A stretch of DNA of 64,000 nt from Rugalucina vietnamica (lineage: Eukaryota > Mollusca > Bivalvia > Lucinida > Lucinidae). The position numbers and the translations under genes were made by a program. This document shows, piece by piece, positions 20,890 through 32,200 of the stretch. Position 1 is the first letter of the stretch, and each line of letters opens with the position of its first letter. The stretch is taken from the NCBI GenBank assembly GCA_964017185.1, contig OZ024870.1:21165621-21229620 (forward strand). Reading direction: 5' to 3'. The notes beneath the pieces are model-generated. The model did no database searches and was not told where the DNA came from. It saw only the letters and a list, made by a program, of their open reading frames with translations.

Positions 20890-22016
20890 TTTCAATTTGT
20901 TGTGGGTCATCTGACCAAGAACGTTTGCCTAGTTCTATCTCTCTCAGCCAGGCAGCATAAAAGGCTTTCAGACCTTTAAAATCATAGGTACTGCTGTAGT
21001 AAACAATCTTCTTCAAAAGGTTAATTCTCCCATTTCGTTCGGTTTTGGATATATCTGACTCAGAAATAACCTCAAGCTCACCTGCTATAAACATTCTATA
21101 ATCCAATTCCTCAAATGTAACCTGTTTGTTGACATACTCAAATTGCAGGTAAGCATGAGGCCATTTCTGAGGAGACTTAACCTTATCTGAAGATTTGGCT
21201 TTGATGCCCGACTTTTTCTTACTCTTTTTTGATCTATGTTTTTTTTATTTTTCTTAACCTTCTGATTTGAAGAATCATCATCATCAGATGTGTGCCACTA
21301 CTGGAACTTTTATCACTTGAATCAGTGGATCTAGAAGAAGAGGAAAGCTCCTGACAATGTAAACCTAATGATGACAATTCTTTTCTTACAGATTTTCTCA
21401 ATTTTTTGTTCTTTCTTAAACTGTTAATATCTATTTCATTGTTAGACTCTGAGCTTGAAAGTTCGTCTTTAATATGAACAGATCTAGCACCAGTTTGACT
21501 ATTAAATTTAACTTTAGATCTAGCAGACAATTTCACTTTTGAATCTGAAGAGATTTTGTTTTTCTTCACATGCTTGCGCGACGGCTGACTTAAATTGTCA
21601 GATTGAAGGTCCACACCTCGTAATTTAGTCCCTTTCTTTCTCATTTCTTGTAGCGCTAACCTCTTTTCACGTAGTTGTTGGGACTGTGCTAATAACGCCT
21701 CTTGATCCGCCAGAGATTTCATTTCCCGATCAATTTCTTCCACCTCGCGTGCCATTTGTTCAGCACTCCGACTGCCAGGTTCAAGGTCACTGATGTCGCC
21801 GCTATCAGGCATGGGAGGCATACCAGTATTTAAAAGGGTTCTGGACATGTCTCTTGTTACCCTTTCTGACCCACAGAAATAATCCGCAGCTCTCATTTCG
21901 TTGGGAGGATACTTAGCTGCGCCATACGTATGTAAATGAGCATAGTCTACACGAGGTCTGTCCCGTAAGGCTCGATCACCGGCCCCAGATTGAGCGGATT
22001 CTTCTTTGTCACCCAT
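20890..22016 (-). pseudogene. DIRS-type Gag-like protein
   Basis: The best start is the ATG at 22,014-22,016 (MGDKEES), 15 codons inside the longest frame. Residues about 80-130 form a charged coiled coil (AEQMAREVEEIDREMKSL and on), followed by a Lys/Ser-rich linker. A frame change in the T/A-rich 21,235-21,250 region leads to [36 protein letters not shown] and [12 protein letters not shown] (21,106-20,900), the conserved Gag block of DIRS-type elements. It would package the element RNA. It is cut at its C-terminal side by the 310-bp repeat. Confidence 0.7.
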
Positions 22017-22457
22017 GTGTACTGTACATGTATAAAGTAGTGCGCTGCCGCTCGTCAGCACTCAAAATAGAAATCTCTAATCTCAAACCAAAATGTTATT
22101 CACAATATAGAAAGTTTTCGATCACAGTCAAGATCGAATGTCTTCTCTATTCAACTGAAGACAAAGACAAAGGAATTTTGTCAAAGTTTTTCAACAGAAT
22201 TTAACTTCTTGCTTCCCTGCTGTCTAAAATCTAACTGTGAGGAATTGCGCGTAGATTACATTGTTCTCAAACAAATAGCCAATAAAATCAAAGTTTACAA
22301 GAAAAAATTGTCAGCAGATATCTCACTGGATAAAGAATATTGGGTTTACTTAAAGCAGTATTTTACTGTGTCTAAAAGAGGAAAGTTGTTGTTGTTGTTG
22401 TTGTACGACAAACAGTACGTCAAATAATTAAGTTTTATAAATATTTATAAATGCCCA

Positions 22458-22627
22458 ATTACAAACGCAAAATATGTAAAGCTGAACCAACCCACAGCAA
22501 ACCCTGTCGGTGGAAAAGCATGCTCATCGACCAAGGCTATATACTTAACACTTACTCGCTTCACATAGTTTTGGGTTTCTGATTTGCATATTAAACAACA
22601 GTCACACATTAGCTTGTAACCCAAACG
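22458..22627. repeat. Direct repeat at 5' side of the DIRS-type element
   Basis: Second copy of the 171-bp repeat at 18,012-18,182, lying about 440 bp upstream of the Gag start (minus strand). Just beyond it, TTAGCAGTCACACATTAGCG at about 22,706 repeats part of the same motif, so the terminal structure may extend to about 22,780. Confidence 0.85.
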
Positions 22628-22629
22628 CG

Positions 22630-24665
22630 CGCCGGGCGTATGAAAAATCTAAACACGCTGAAGATTTTGGACGTATACAAAATATTTTGTATCTTTAACC
22701 CGCTTTAGCAGTCACACATTAGCGCGTGACTTAGGCGTGTGCCGGACGTCTAAAAAATTTCAAGGTTTTAGAGTACGCTTGTGTTACGTCCCAGGTTCAT
22801 TAACAGCCTGGGTACGGGTGTTTTGTACGTATAACCCCCTCCCCCCTTTTTCCACGAATTTTCTCCCATTACGATTTTTATAAACATTCATGAATATGCA
22901 AATTTAATGATTTCAATATTAGTTATGAAGGTTAAATTGCTGTGTCAATGCATTACTATAAGACCAATCATAGTATTCATCTCATTCTATAGAATCACAC
23001 TAGGGATGGTTGTAGAAACAATGTGATGTTTACATCAGGCAAACGCGTTCATTGTTGAGGCCATTTTATGGCTTTTAATTCGCCCATCTGACCAAACTGG
23101 ATTTTTTTCCTAAAATGCAAGAACGATCATATAACGCACCAAAAACCTTTCAGTTGCAATAGTTTTTCGCTGGTTTTCAGTCGCCCCTATTTCGACATTT
23201 CAATTAATATTCATGAATATGCTAATGAGATGAGTTTCACATTGACCCGTGACACCAGTATATTTGTCATATATGGTATTACTGGCGCAATAACAAGTTG
23301 TCATAATGATAGTTTCGGTCTGAAGTTTGTTTATATATGGATTTTAAAACCATTTTCAGGTTTTGTTTTTTAATGTTTTCATTAAAATTCATGAATATGC
23401 AAATTCGATAATTTGCATTACTTACCAAAGGATCAAAAGGTTATATCGAAGCTATACATTTAGACCAGGTGCAGTGGTCTAGGACATATTAGTCAAAATA
23501 TGATCAATTCTGTAGGTACAAGTAGAAAATCCCACACCCCTGCCCCCTCCGCACCCCCATCGCAGCTTTTAAACTTTTGAGTATATTTTTATTCATTTTG
23601 GACATTCCAATCATTTTAAACTATTAATATTATTATTTTGTAGCAGTCCTAAACATATACCAGTTTGCAGCAATTGATGGTTTTCTTTATTTTGGCAACT
23701 GACTTGGAAATATGCAAATTATATGGTGAAGGAGCCATTTCTCAGCTTGCCAACATTGTTTTTTGAATTCAGCATACCCGATTTCCCTAAAAGTGATCTC
23801 AAAACCTTTTCCTCACAAAAATGTCAGTGCCGACTATTCTCATTTTCTGTCTTAACTAAAAGTTTGCATATATATAACGCATTTGTACTGACGACATTTG
23901 TTCCTATGAAGTACTATCAGCACAGTAGCTGCATACAAAAAGAACAGATGTGCATGTAAAACACTACAAAACCTATGGAATAAGATGTTTACAAAAATAT
24001 CCATATAATATGAAATAAGGCACTACCTTTGTCGCGACGCTCTACTCCCATTAAGCCGCAGATAATGCGATCATTTCCATTAATTTTAAAATAAGCTACA
24101 TACGACAGATTCCTCATCCTGGTGATCATAGCCGACCATTACCATTATGGAAAGTTAGTTTATCAGTTAGTACAATGCAGGGCGTGTTGAAACGTGACGG
24201 TGACGTAAAACTATATGGAAAATAAATTGATCAATTAGTATAATGCAGCAGCGCGTGCTGCAACGTCGCGATGACGTCAAAAATAACAATTCCGGTTCCG
24301 GTTGACGAAAGATTTTTTTTCTATCAATGTACAGAAGAGCCGAATAGAACAGAACATTTTACCACGTCCTACCATAAGAGCGACTCAGGAGCGTCGCTAT
24401 AAGCAACAACATGCTCTAAGTACTATTTATCCACTACTAGTACATGGAAATATATCTTTTTCTAACCAATAAATATGCAAATTCGTGAAATTAACAGAAA
24501 CAAAAAAATCAAGGCAAAAATATGAGGTATAGATACGAAGTCACTTGTACAGTGACTCTCACTATTGTAGTGTTTTAACTAAAATTCATAAATATGCAAA
24601 TATGCAAAATAAAAATTGCAATAAACATGTACAAATTAAATAATTTACATTACTTTAAGAATCAT
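22630..24665. other. No gene; repeated TTCATGAATATGCAAAT motif
   Basis: AT-rich, no protein pattern. CATGAATATGCAAAT or a close variant recurs near 22,889, 23,210 (GCTAAT variant), 23,387, 24,470 and 24,585. ACTATCAGCACAGTAGCTGC at 23,913 is repeated at 30,734. Two blocks near 24,160-24,280 repeat CAGTTAGTACAATGCAG / CAATTAGTATAATGCAG with a following GTGACG/GATGACGTC. Confidence 0.45.
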
Positions 24666-24671
24666 TTGTTT

Positions 24672-24942
24672 GTTTGAATAACGTCCCAGTCAACAGCTAT
24701 GGTCATGTCGGGACGTTGCCTCGAATTTTAATGGGACTTTTACCCAAGATTAGGATGTAATGACATCCAAAAAGGGTTTTAAGTATCACCACCCAACTAA
24801 GCCAATGACGCTTATATGTATGGATGGCTTGACTTGAAAACACTCTAAGATGGTCTGTCGGTAGCGTATAATATTTGCCTGTTTGCACAAGCAGCTCATT
24901 TATGTATTTAGGCCTCACTGGGCGAGGACCCATATTCCCATA
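24672..24942 (-). repeat. SINE-like repeat, family 4
   Basis: Minus-strand order matches the 6385-6730 copy: GGTCCTCGCCCAGTGAGGCC, CAAGCCATCCATACATATAA, GTCCCGACATGACCATAGC, TGTTGACTGGGACGTTATTC. Confidence 0.65.
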
Positions 24943-25039
24943 AATGGAATAAAAAGGTCATAATACAGCTGAGATATAGTCAGTTTTCTGCGTGTACATT
25001 CATTATGAATATACAAAAATAGAATGTTTAGGGTAATGC

Positions 25040-25040
<1 letters not shown>

Positions 25041-25081
<41 letters not shown>
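25041..25081. repeat. A41 homopolymer
   Basis: Uninterrupted A run; the Lys-rich frame over it is spurious. Confidence 0.97.
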
Positions 25082-25082
<1 letters not shown>

Positions 25083-25254
25083 GCAAAAGGCAAAAGGCAG
25101 AAGCTTCTGCTATCAAGACACTGAAAACAGAATTGTGTATAGCGTTTTCAGTTTGCTTTTAGAACATAATAGCGTAGAAATCCCCCCCCCCCCCCGGCTG
25201 GGGAGGGAGTTGTGGGCAGCATAAGACTCTTGGTTGCTTATTGAAAAATGTTTT

Positions 25255-25665
25255 TGGATGCAGACAGTTATAGCTAGAAAACGCTGTCTCCAGTGTGCAA
25301 CAATGGCAATAATTAGATTTTTCTGAGAATAAAGTTCAATAAACACACGCGGAAGTATAAGTTTTTGTTTGTTTAGCGGCGCAGTAGCGTCTTATTGCAA
25401 CCGCAAGGCCAAAGACGTTAGATCAGTATACGTTAAATTACGATTATCCAGATGGTATTCAGACGGTATTTCACCTTTTACGGAAAAAAGTCACATACTG
25501 GTACATGTGGCTTTAAATTTAATAAAATCTTTTAAAGATAATATTATTGCTTTTTGCAGTCATTCGTAAATCAGCACGTTCCTTATGTCAGTCATAAACT
25601 GGAAAACAACCATAGGCAAGCTAGAAGCTTGGAAAAAGCTATACGGGTACATGTACATCACAAAA
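25255..25665 (+). repeat. Second copy of the 6745-7210 dispersed repeat
   Basis: AGTTATAGCTAGAAAACGCT...AGTTCAATAAACAC, then CTTTTAAAGATAATATTATT...AGAAGCTTGGAAAAAGCTAT, the same order as at 6745-7210. Between the two blocks this copy has about 165 bp of other sequence instead of the TA run. Confidence 0.6.
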
Positions 25666-25668
25666 ACA

Positions 25669-26520
25669 TGTCCATGTAATGTATACCCCATTGGTATGCA
25701 GATCGGCTTAGGGTTGCTTTTTCCAGCTAGGTCATGTTATGCGCGTATAATTCAATAGGATATTATGCAAGAATAAATGTTTTTATTTTACCCTAACACT
25801 TAGGCGATAAGCATTCTGGCGATATATAACAATAGGATATTTTGCATATAGAAATGCAATATATTGCTATAGAAATGCAATACATGTCCAAAAATCACCA
25901 TTTTTCACATGTAATGATGTTGCACTTTAAGTTTGGGTGTTTTCTAAGCTGTTTCGCTGATATGTTCAAAAATGAATAAGGTCCAATATTCATGTAATAT
26001 TAAAGGCACATATGTCCCATGTAATATACTTTTTACGGAATTCAGTTTGGACAAAAGATGTGGCATAGCTAGTGAAACTGTACTTTTGTCCATGTAATGT
26101 ATACCCCATTGGACCCTACTTTGAAATAGCGAAACAAAACTTGGGTATGCAGATCGGCTTAGGGTTGTTTTTTCCAGCTAGGTCATGTTATGCCCGTATA
26201 ATTCAATAGGATATTATGCAAGAATAAATGTTAACACTTAGGCGATAAGCTTTCTGGCGATATATAACAATAGGATATTTTATGCAACATTTTGCTATAG
26301 TAAGGCAATATATGTCCAAAAATCACAATTTTCACATGTAATGATGTTGCACTTTTAGTTTGGGTGTTTTCTCAGCTGTTTCGCTGATATGTTTAAATAT
26401 GAATAAGGTCTAATATTCATGTAATATTAAAGGCACATATGTCCTACGTAATGTACTTTTTACGGAATTCAGTTTGGACAAAAAATAAAGATGTGGCATA
26501 GCAAGTGAAACTGTACTTTT
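25669..26520. repeat. Two tandem copies of a 428-bp unit
   Basis: TCCATGTAATGTATACCCCA starts at 25,671 and again at 26,099. Both are followed by GCAGATCGGCTTAGGGTTG, AGGATATTATGCAAGAATAA, GGCGATATATAACAATAGG, GTTTGGGTGTTTTCT and GTGAAACTGTACTTTT. Only substitutions and short indels differ. No coding pattern. Confidence 0.85.
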
Positions 26521-27222
26521 ATTTTACTGTTATTTTTTTTTTATTTTATTAGTGTCTTTAGTCGGCAGGTCAAAATATCTACTTGTTTCTTTAAAAAAAA
26601 AAATAAAAAAAATAAAAAAATAAATAAATAAATAAATAAATAAATTTTATGTAGAGTCCGTAGCCCCTATTTTCAAAACTGAAGTTCACAGCCAGATTCC
26701 TATTATCAAGGATAAAATGGTTTTATTGTTTTTCAAACTGAGGACTAGTAAAACATGTATGAAGGTTTTGTCTAGAAATTGTATAAGACTGCTTATATGG
26801 TCAAATATATTTTTGCATGTTCTGTAGAGTTCGTAGCCCCATGGTAAGAGGCACCTTAGAAATATTTTGTTACTTGCAATCAAGGTTTCCTCCAAATTTT
26901 CATATGCAATCACACATGCTTCATTGTATTAAATTAACTGCAGCATGGAACAATGATTAATCTGGGCTGCATATGATCTCATTTAAACAGTGCAAAACAC
27001 TATTTTGAAGCTCCTGTCTTGAACTATTCTCATTACATACTATGGTGAAATTCGAAAACACACGAGAACCAAAAGAATTATCACTGGAATATCAACCTGA
27101 TAGGTCGTAAGTTATTATAAACCAAGAAAAATGAAAATACAAAGATGTTGATTTTTTTTTGCCTCAAGTGCAACACTAATAGCAGCCCTGATCGTGACTC
27201 AGCCGAGGTGTATACATATTTT
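26521..27222. other. No gene; A/AAAT-rich stretch at 26,592-26,645
   Basis: Simple A-rich repeats (AAAAAAT, then AAAT x5) followed by AT-rich sequence with no linked repeat. GAGTCCGTAGCCCC and GAGTTCGTAGCCCC occur 180 bp apart. Confidence 0.45.
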
Positions 27223-27947
27223 AGCTCACCTGAGCCGAAGGCTCACAAGATGAGCTTAAAGTATAGGCATGCTCCGGCGTCCGTCCGTCCGTCGTCGCCG
27301 TCCACAATTTCAAAGATCTTCTTCTCTGAAACCGCTTGGCCGATCAAGGTGAAATTTATGTGGAGCCTCCATGGGTAGGGGAAATTAAAGTTTATTCACG
27401 GGATCTTGGTCACATGACCAAGATGGCCGCCACGCCCATTACGGTAAAAACCCTTCAAATGTCTTCTCCAGAACCGGTGGGCCTATTTCCACGAAACTTG
27501 ATATGTAGTATTGGAGACTCCAGCCCATCATAGTTTGTTCAAGTGATGACCCTAGGATGACTTTGACCTATTTTAGGGCAAGGTCAATTTTGGAAACACA
27601 GGCTTTTACATGGGAAAATGTGAAACCGATGGATATTGTTGAAACTATTGCAGTCTGAGACTGGAAAGCTGTTAGATATATACAACTATTGAGTCATGAA
27701 GGTATGTAATTAATTAAGGTCAAGGTCATTTCTTGACCTTGACCCAAGGTCTTTGAAATATCAAAATTAAGTCACAATTTCAAAGATCTTCTTTGAAACC
27801 GCTTTGCCGATCAAGTTGAAATTTGATGTGGAGCCCCCATGGGTAGGGGGATGAAAGTTTGTTCACGAGATCTTGGTCACATGACCAAGATGACAGCCAC
27901 GCCCATAATTTTGGAAACATAGGCGTTTAAAACCGGTTAAAGCCCGC

Positions 27948-28262
27948 CAGTAATTTTATATTACTGATCGTTCCAATGCGATACTTCTGTGGTGGTTCTT
28001 ATTGTTTTATTGTCTTGGTGTTTTGTTTTTTTGTGTGTGTGCTGCTAGCGCTTCATGTTAATCATGTATGTTATATTTTATGTTAAGTTTAGGTGACTGA
28101 GTGGCCACCTATTGGGAAAATAGCTGCTCATTCGGCTTACGATATGTTTTCAGGGTATAAGTACATGATTGTTAGTTTAGTTTTTTCCCACAACGGTTTT
28201 TGGACTGGGAATCTTTTTTCTGATTGCGCCTTTTCCTGACCGTTGCCTACTTGTACCTTTTA
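27948..28262 (+). mobile_element. 310-bp repeat, second full copy
   Basis: Matches 20,579-20,889 end to end and interrupts a core unit of the surrounding element: the host phrase 'GGCGTTTA...' stops before it and 'TTACATGGGATAAGG' resumes after it. Confidence 0.65.
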
Positions 28263-28556
28263 CATGGGATAAGGGGAAAACAATTGATATTTTGGAAACT
28301 ATTGCAGACTGAGACTTGGAAGTTGTTAGATACAGACTGCTAATGGAGTAAATGAAGGTATGTAATTAATTAAGGTCAAGGTCATTTATTGACCTTGACC
28401 CAATGTCATTGAAATATCAAAATTAAGCAACAGTTTCAAAGATCTTCTCTGAAACCACTTGGTCAATCAAGTTGAAATTTTATGTGGATCCTCCTTGGAA
28501 AGTGCCATTGCAATTTATTTTTGTTTGTTTTCTTGTTACTCCCATCAATCAATTTC

Positions 28557-28757
28557 TGATTATTCTTGGGAGGTGTACAGGCCTCCAGTTAACGTCCCGA
28601 TCCGAAGGACGGCGCACTGTATCATGTCATTCCTGCAAATGACACGAAGGGAAGCGTGTTCGGACCAACAAATTTTCCTCGCCGCCGGCGGAGATCGAAC
28701 TCGGGACCTCTAGCACAAGAAGCCAGTGCGCTAACCACTCGGCTACCTCGCTTCCTA
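28557..28757 (-). repeat. tRNA-derived SINE (Leu/Ser-like head)
   Basis: Minus strand: GAAGCGAGGTAGCCGAGTGG (A box), TTAGCGCACTGG, GGTCCCGAGTTCGATCTC (B box), then a GGCGGCGAGGAAAATTTG body ending in GGGACGTTAACTGGAG. Head length fits a tRNA-like 75-nt part. Nested in the Helitron-like element. Confidence 0.7.
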
Positions 28758-29334
28758 TTAGTATGTTCGTAATATCTTGGTCACATGGCCAAGATGGCCG
28801 CCACACCAATATATGGTAAAAACCCTTCAAAAATCTTCTCCAGAACCGTTAGGCCGACTTCCATGAAACTTGGTATGTAGCATTGGGGACTTCAGCCCAT
28901 TATGGTTTGATCAATTGATGACCCTTGGATGACTTTGACCTATTTTACAGCAAGGTCAATTTTAGAAACAGGCTTTTACATCGGAAAAGGTGAAAACAAT
29001 GGATATTTTTGGAAACTATTGCAGCTTGAGACCTAAAAGTTGCTAGATGCAGACAACTAATGGAGTTATTTAAGGTATGTAATTAATTAAGGTCAAGGTC
29101 ATTTAAATATCAAAATTAAGATGATGGTTTTCTCAGAAATCACTGGGTTTGGAAACTATTGCAGCCTGACTTATGAAGTCAATAAAGGTGTGTGAGTATT
29201 CAAGGTCAATGTCATATCATGATCACTTAATCGGTAACTAATATTATACTGTTACATGTATATACTCTCCGACTTTAAATAAAATTTGTGTGAGCGTTCT
29301 CAGGACCAATGGTCCTTATTTTTATTGTTAATGG

Positions 29335-29480
29335 TTGTTATTTTTACATAGATTTACTCGTCGAATTGTGAGTACATGTATGTTTGAGCAAAAATATCCA
29401 AAATTTTCAGCTGAAAAGGGCAACGAAGGACGGCGCACTGTATCATGTCATTCCTGCATATCTACATGAAAAGGGCAAGT
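29335..29480 (-). repeat. Partial GCCTC-stem MITE (family B)
   Basis: TTTTTACATAGATTTACTCG, GTGAGTACATGTATGTTTGA and CCAAAATTTTCAGCTGAAAA follow the order seen at 7300-7430. A phrase 'GAAGGACGGCGCACTGTATC' at 29,433 also occurs at 28,610, inside the SINE. Confidence 0.5.
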
Positions 29481-29489
29481 TTTAGTAAA

Positions 29490-29780
29490 TTAAATGATAG
29501 TCAATCTTGCTCTTCACGCGTGTTGTTGAAAATTTTTGTGATGTATTGTCGTTTCTTTCCCGCCTTGTGTCTGGGTTGGGATTCTTATGAATATGAAAAT
29601 TTGTAACTACGAGATGACGTTAGTGTGAAAAGAATCGCACGTGCTTAATGGGATTTGAACCCGGCTGAGGTAAAATACAATGCTCTAACCACTGAGCCAA
29701 AGAGTCGACTCCCTGAAGCAGTATGTCAGAAATTGTACTACTGATTGAATAGCTGTGTTTTTTTATAGAAGCTAGGCATC
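29490..29780 (-). repeat. tRNA-derived SINE, family 3
   Basis: Minus strand from 29,715: GAGTCGACTCTTTGGCTCAG, TGGTTAGAGCATTG, CCGGGTTCAAATCCC (B box), then TCATCTCGTAGTTACA and GAAACGACAATACATC, as at 7470-7800. Here the B-box region is single. Confidence 0.75.
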
Positions 29781-32200
29781 ATGTGATCTGCCAACCCGAC
29801 CTTCAAACCACGGCAGCTAATCTCGAATGAATGAAGATGATACCAGAAAATAATTTAATTCTATCAATTCCTAGAATTTTTATTTCACTAGGCATTAGAG
29901 CTGTTGCAAATAACCGCATCGGCCATAAAACTGTTTAATAATCGCAGTTACATGCAGTTTACTAAAATGTGGTTAGCGAAATTATTAAAATTCATTTTGG
30001 CCATTAAAACTTTTTCTGTTAACCGATTTTCAAACTTTTTGCAGGTCCTATTAGGACAAACTAAGAACGAGCTTTTGACAAGGAAATAACTTTCCTATCA
30101 TCCTCCACACAAAATTTTCTGCGAAAAACCATTAATAGAGGCAAGTGTGTGGACTTTAGTGACTAAATTGCAGTATATGTGCACATGCTAAAACAAAGAG
30201 GACTTCATGATACCATGGCTTTTGAAAAATCGGAGAGTGTTAAACAGAATAATATTAACTATGTAGAACTATTCACGAGTCTAGAGGTTTACTGTTTGCT
30301 TGTCTCAGTCATATTCTCATCTGAGAGAACATTCAAATAATCTATTTTCACGGTATTCGAACTAAATAACTTTTCGGTGCCAGCACAAGGTTCATCAGTA
30401 GCATCAGACGCATAAAGACTCTCAATATTATGCACAAGTTTGCATATAACGACTTTGTAAATAAAAAATATGCTGACGACATTTTTTTTTCAAATATTTT
30501 ACATGTGTTAAAATTTTGCGCCACTGTAATTGTTACGGCTGAATTACATACATATATAATACGTATATCACTACAAAATACATTGTATACAAATATACGC
30601 CCATACGCGTACGGGTCGTAAATTGTCAGCCTGAGCATATTAAAGATTATCCTCAGGCTTGTCTGGTTCTGATGTGGTGCCACTTGGCTACATAAATGTA
30701 TATGAATACGATTTGTAAGACGTCCTGTGAAATACTATCAGCACAGTAGCTGCATACAAAAAGAACGAATGTGTGTGTGGAACACTAAAAACTTAACCTA
30801 TGGAATAAGTATCACCAGAAAATCATTTGTTAGTTTTTCTCAGTGTCGGCTTTGTGTATACTATCAAAACGCACCTCAAGTGTCATCTTTAGCCTATTTT
30901 AGACATACCCGGACTTCAAACACTTTTGATTTAGAACCCGGACTTCCGAATTTAGATTGGCAGCTCAAATAGTGACGTATTTGCATTACTTTTGTTTACA
31001 TATTGACTGCTTAATTGCTTCAATATGAAAAGAATTTGGGAGTTTTCAGGCATATCAGTGAAAAGCATGCTTTGTGTAATGAACACGTAAAACAAAGCCC
31101 CCTGTACTGGCCGATCCGATCAGCTGGGATAACATAAAACAACTAAGTGCATTAATATAGAACATACAGTTCAATTTTACAAACAATTTTCACGCTTTTA
31201 CGATCCAAACAAACATCATCCACCTGTTTTCTCGTGTAAATGCTCATTTAATGGCCCCGTTTTAATTCCTTGTTGTGATTTTCGCTTTATCATCAGGCAA
31301 ATAATAATCCTGATTAACATGATATAGGACAATAAGATGGGTACATATATATAGGTGTATGTAGATAGTAAACAAATGTGATAAAAATGAATGAAATTTT
31401 CTGAATTTTTCTGACATTTTATTGCTCATTGTCTCAATTTTAGCAAATACTGGATGGGCAATAATGCAATTTCTAAATAAACCAAAATGGTGACACTCCG
31501 ATTTATTGCTCATTGAAATAGCTCAATGTCATCGTTTGCAGAAAAAGATTTGCGGCCGCTCACGGGAAAGCTTATTTGTGAGTGGGATTTTTTCTCAGAA
31601 TTGAGTATATGTTCTGTAAGAAAAATAAAGTCCCGAATTTAATTCGTTGAATTCAATTTAAAGGGAAAGGCAAGTTTGAAACACAATGTATCTTAAATGA
31701 AAGAACTCGTTTTTTTTAACAATATGGAACTTGTTTTATCAAAATCGGATGCAAATTACGAAAGTTATGTTGGTTTGATGTTCATCAATGTTTGTTTATG
31801 GAGGCGGCCATCTTGGATATTCATATTTATGACATCATAAAGCCCTAATTAAATATGCATAATCAATATTAATGACACAATATTAATATTTTTCTGTTAA
31901 TATTTGATTGAATGTTTTCTACTATTGATTTACTATCAATTCTAGCCATATTTCACCATAAATTTCACTAAAAGTCGCTTCGTTCCTAAATTTCAAAAGT
32001 CAATATCTCACTTATTCCTTGGCCGATTTGAACAAATGGGCCAAAATGTTTGCTTTGACCAGTTCTTTAGTTTAAAGGGTATTGTTGTTGTACATTCGTT
32101 CTCCTTTAAAACCCAAGTTCCAGACAGGAAATAATGGACAGCCCAAGGCAACAGAAAATATGGCTAGGGCCATACGAAAGTGTGTCTGTTTATTTGAATT
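29781..32200. other. No gene; two linked repeat fragments
   Basis: 29,990-30,150 is one arm of MITE family C in reverse (TTGCAGGTCCTATTAGGACA, TTTTCTGCGAAAAACCATTA). 30,727-30,790 repeats 23,905-23,960. 31,670-31,870 contains 'GGAGGCGGCCATCTTGGATA', a phrase reminiscent of, but not aligned with, the Helitron-like cores. The remainder has only short unsupported frames. Confidence 0.45.

Larger units (their letters stand above)
17877..22627 (-). mobile_element. Internally deleted DIRS-type retroelement
   Basis: Minus-strand order: 171-bp repeat (22,627-22,458), Gag-like frame (22,016-20,890), Cys/His region (about 20,580-20,000), reverse transcriptase (19,989-18,184), 171-bp repeat again (18,182-18,012). 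Gag phrases and the RT (SINDHI, VDLRKAYRQVP, MGSRSS...CCQ) match DIRS-like elements rather than LTR or LINE types. RNase H, methyltransferase and tyrosine recombinase regions are absent: the RT frame runs straight into the second repeat. Two later insertions break it (20,579-20,889 and 18,601-19,427). Not functional as written. Confidence 0.75.
27223..29316 (-). mobile_element. Hairpin-ended Helitron-like element, core type 1
   Basis: Read on the minus strand the 3' end is the hairpin closed by GAGCC-TTC-GGCTC and outer AGGTGAGCT (27,223-27,247). The 5' end is the near-palindrome GGACCATTGGTCC (29,303-29,315). Next to the hairpin is a GACG/GACGG microsatellite. The core has two units of about 450 bp with 'ACCAAGATGGCCGCC' and GGTCAAGGTCA boxes, interrupted by the 310-bp repeat (27,948-28,262) and a SINE (28,557-28,757). 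Ends and microsatellite resemble pearl/Helentron-type non-autonomous elements of bivalves; that assignment is inference. Confidence 0.6.

Noticed and set aside
30360..30410. A second hammerhead-like core (CTGATGA ... GAAA on the minus strand)
   Set aside because: The stem II position next to CTGATGA (A) cannot pair with the base before GAAA (C). The only hairpin (GTGC-TG-GCAC) is out of register and no stem I is found.
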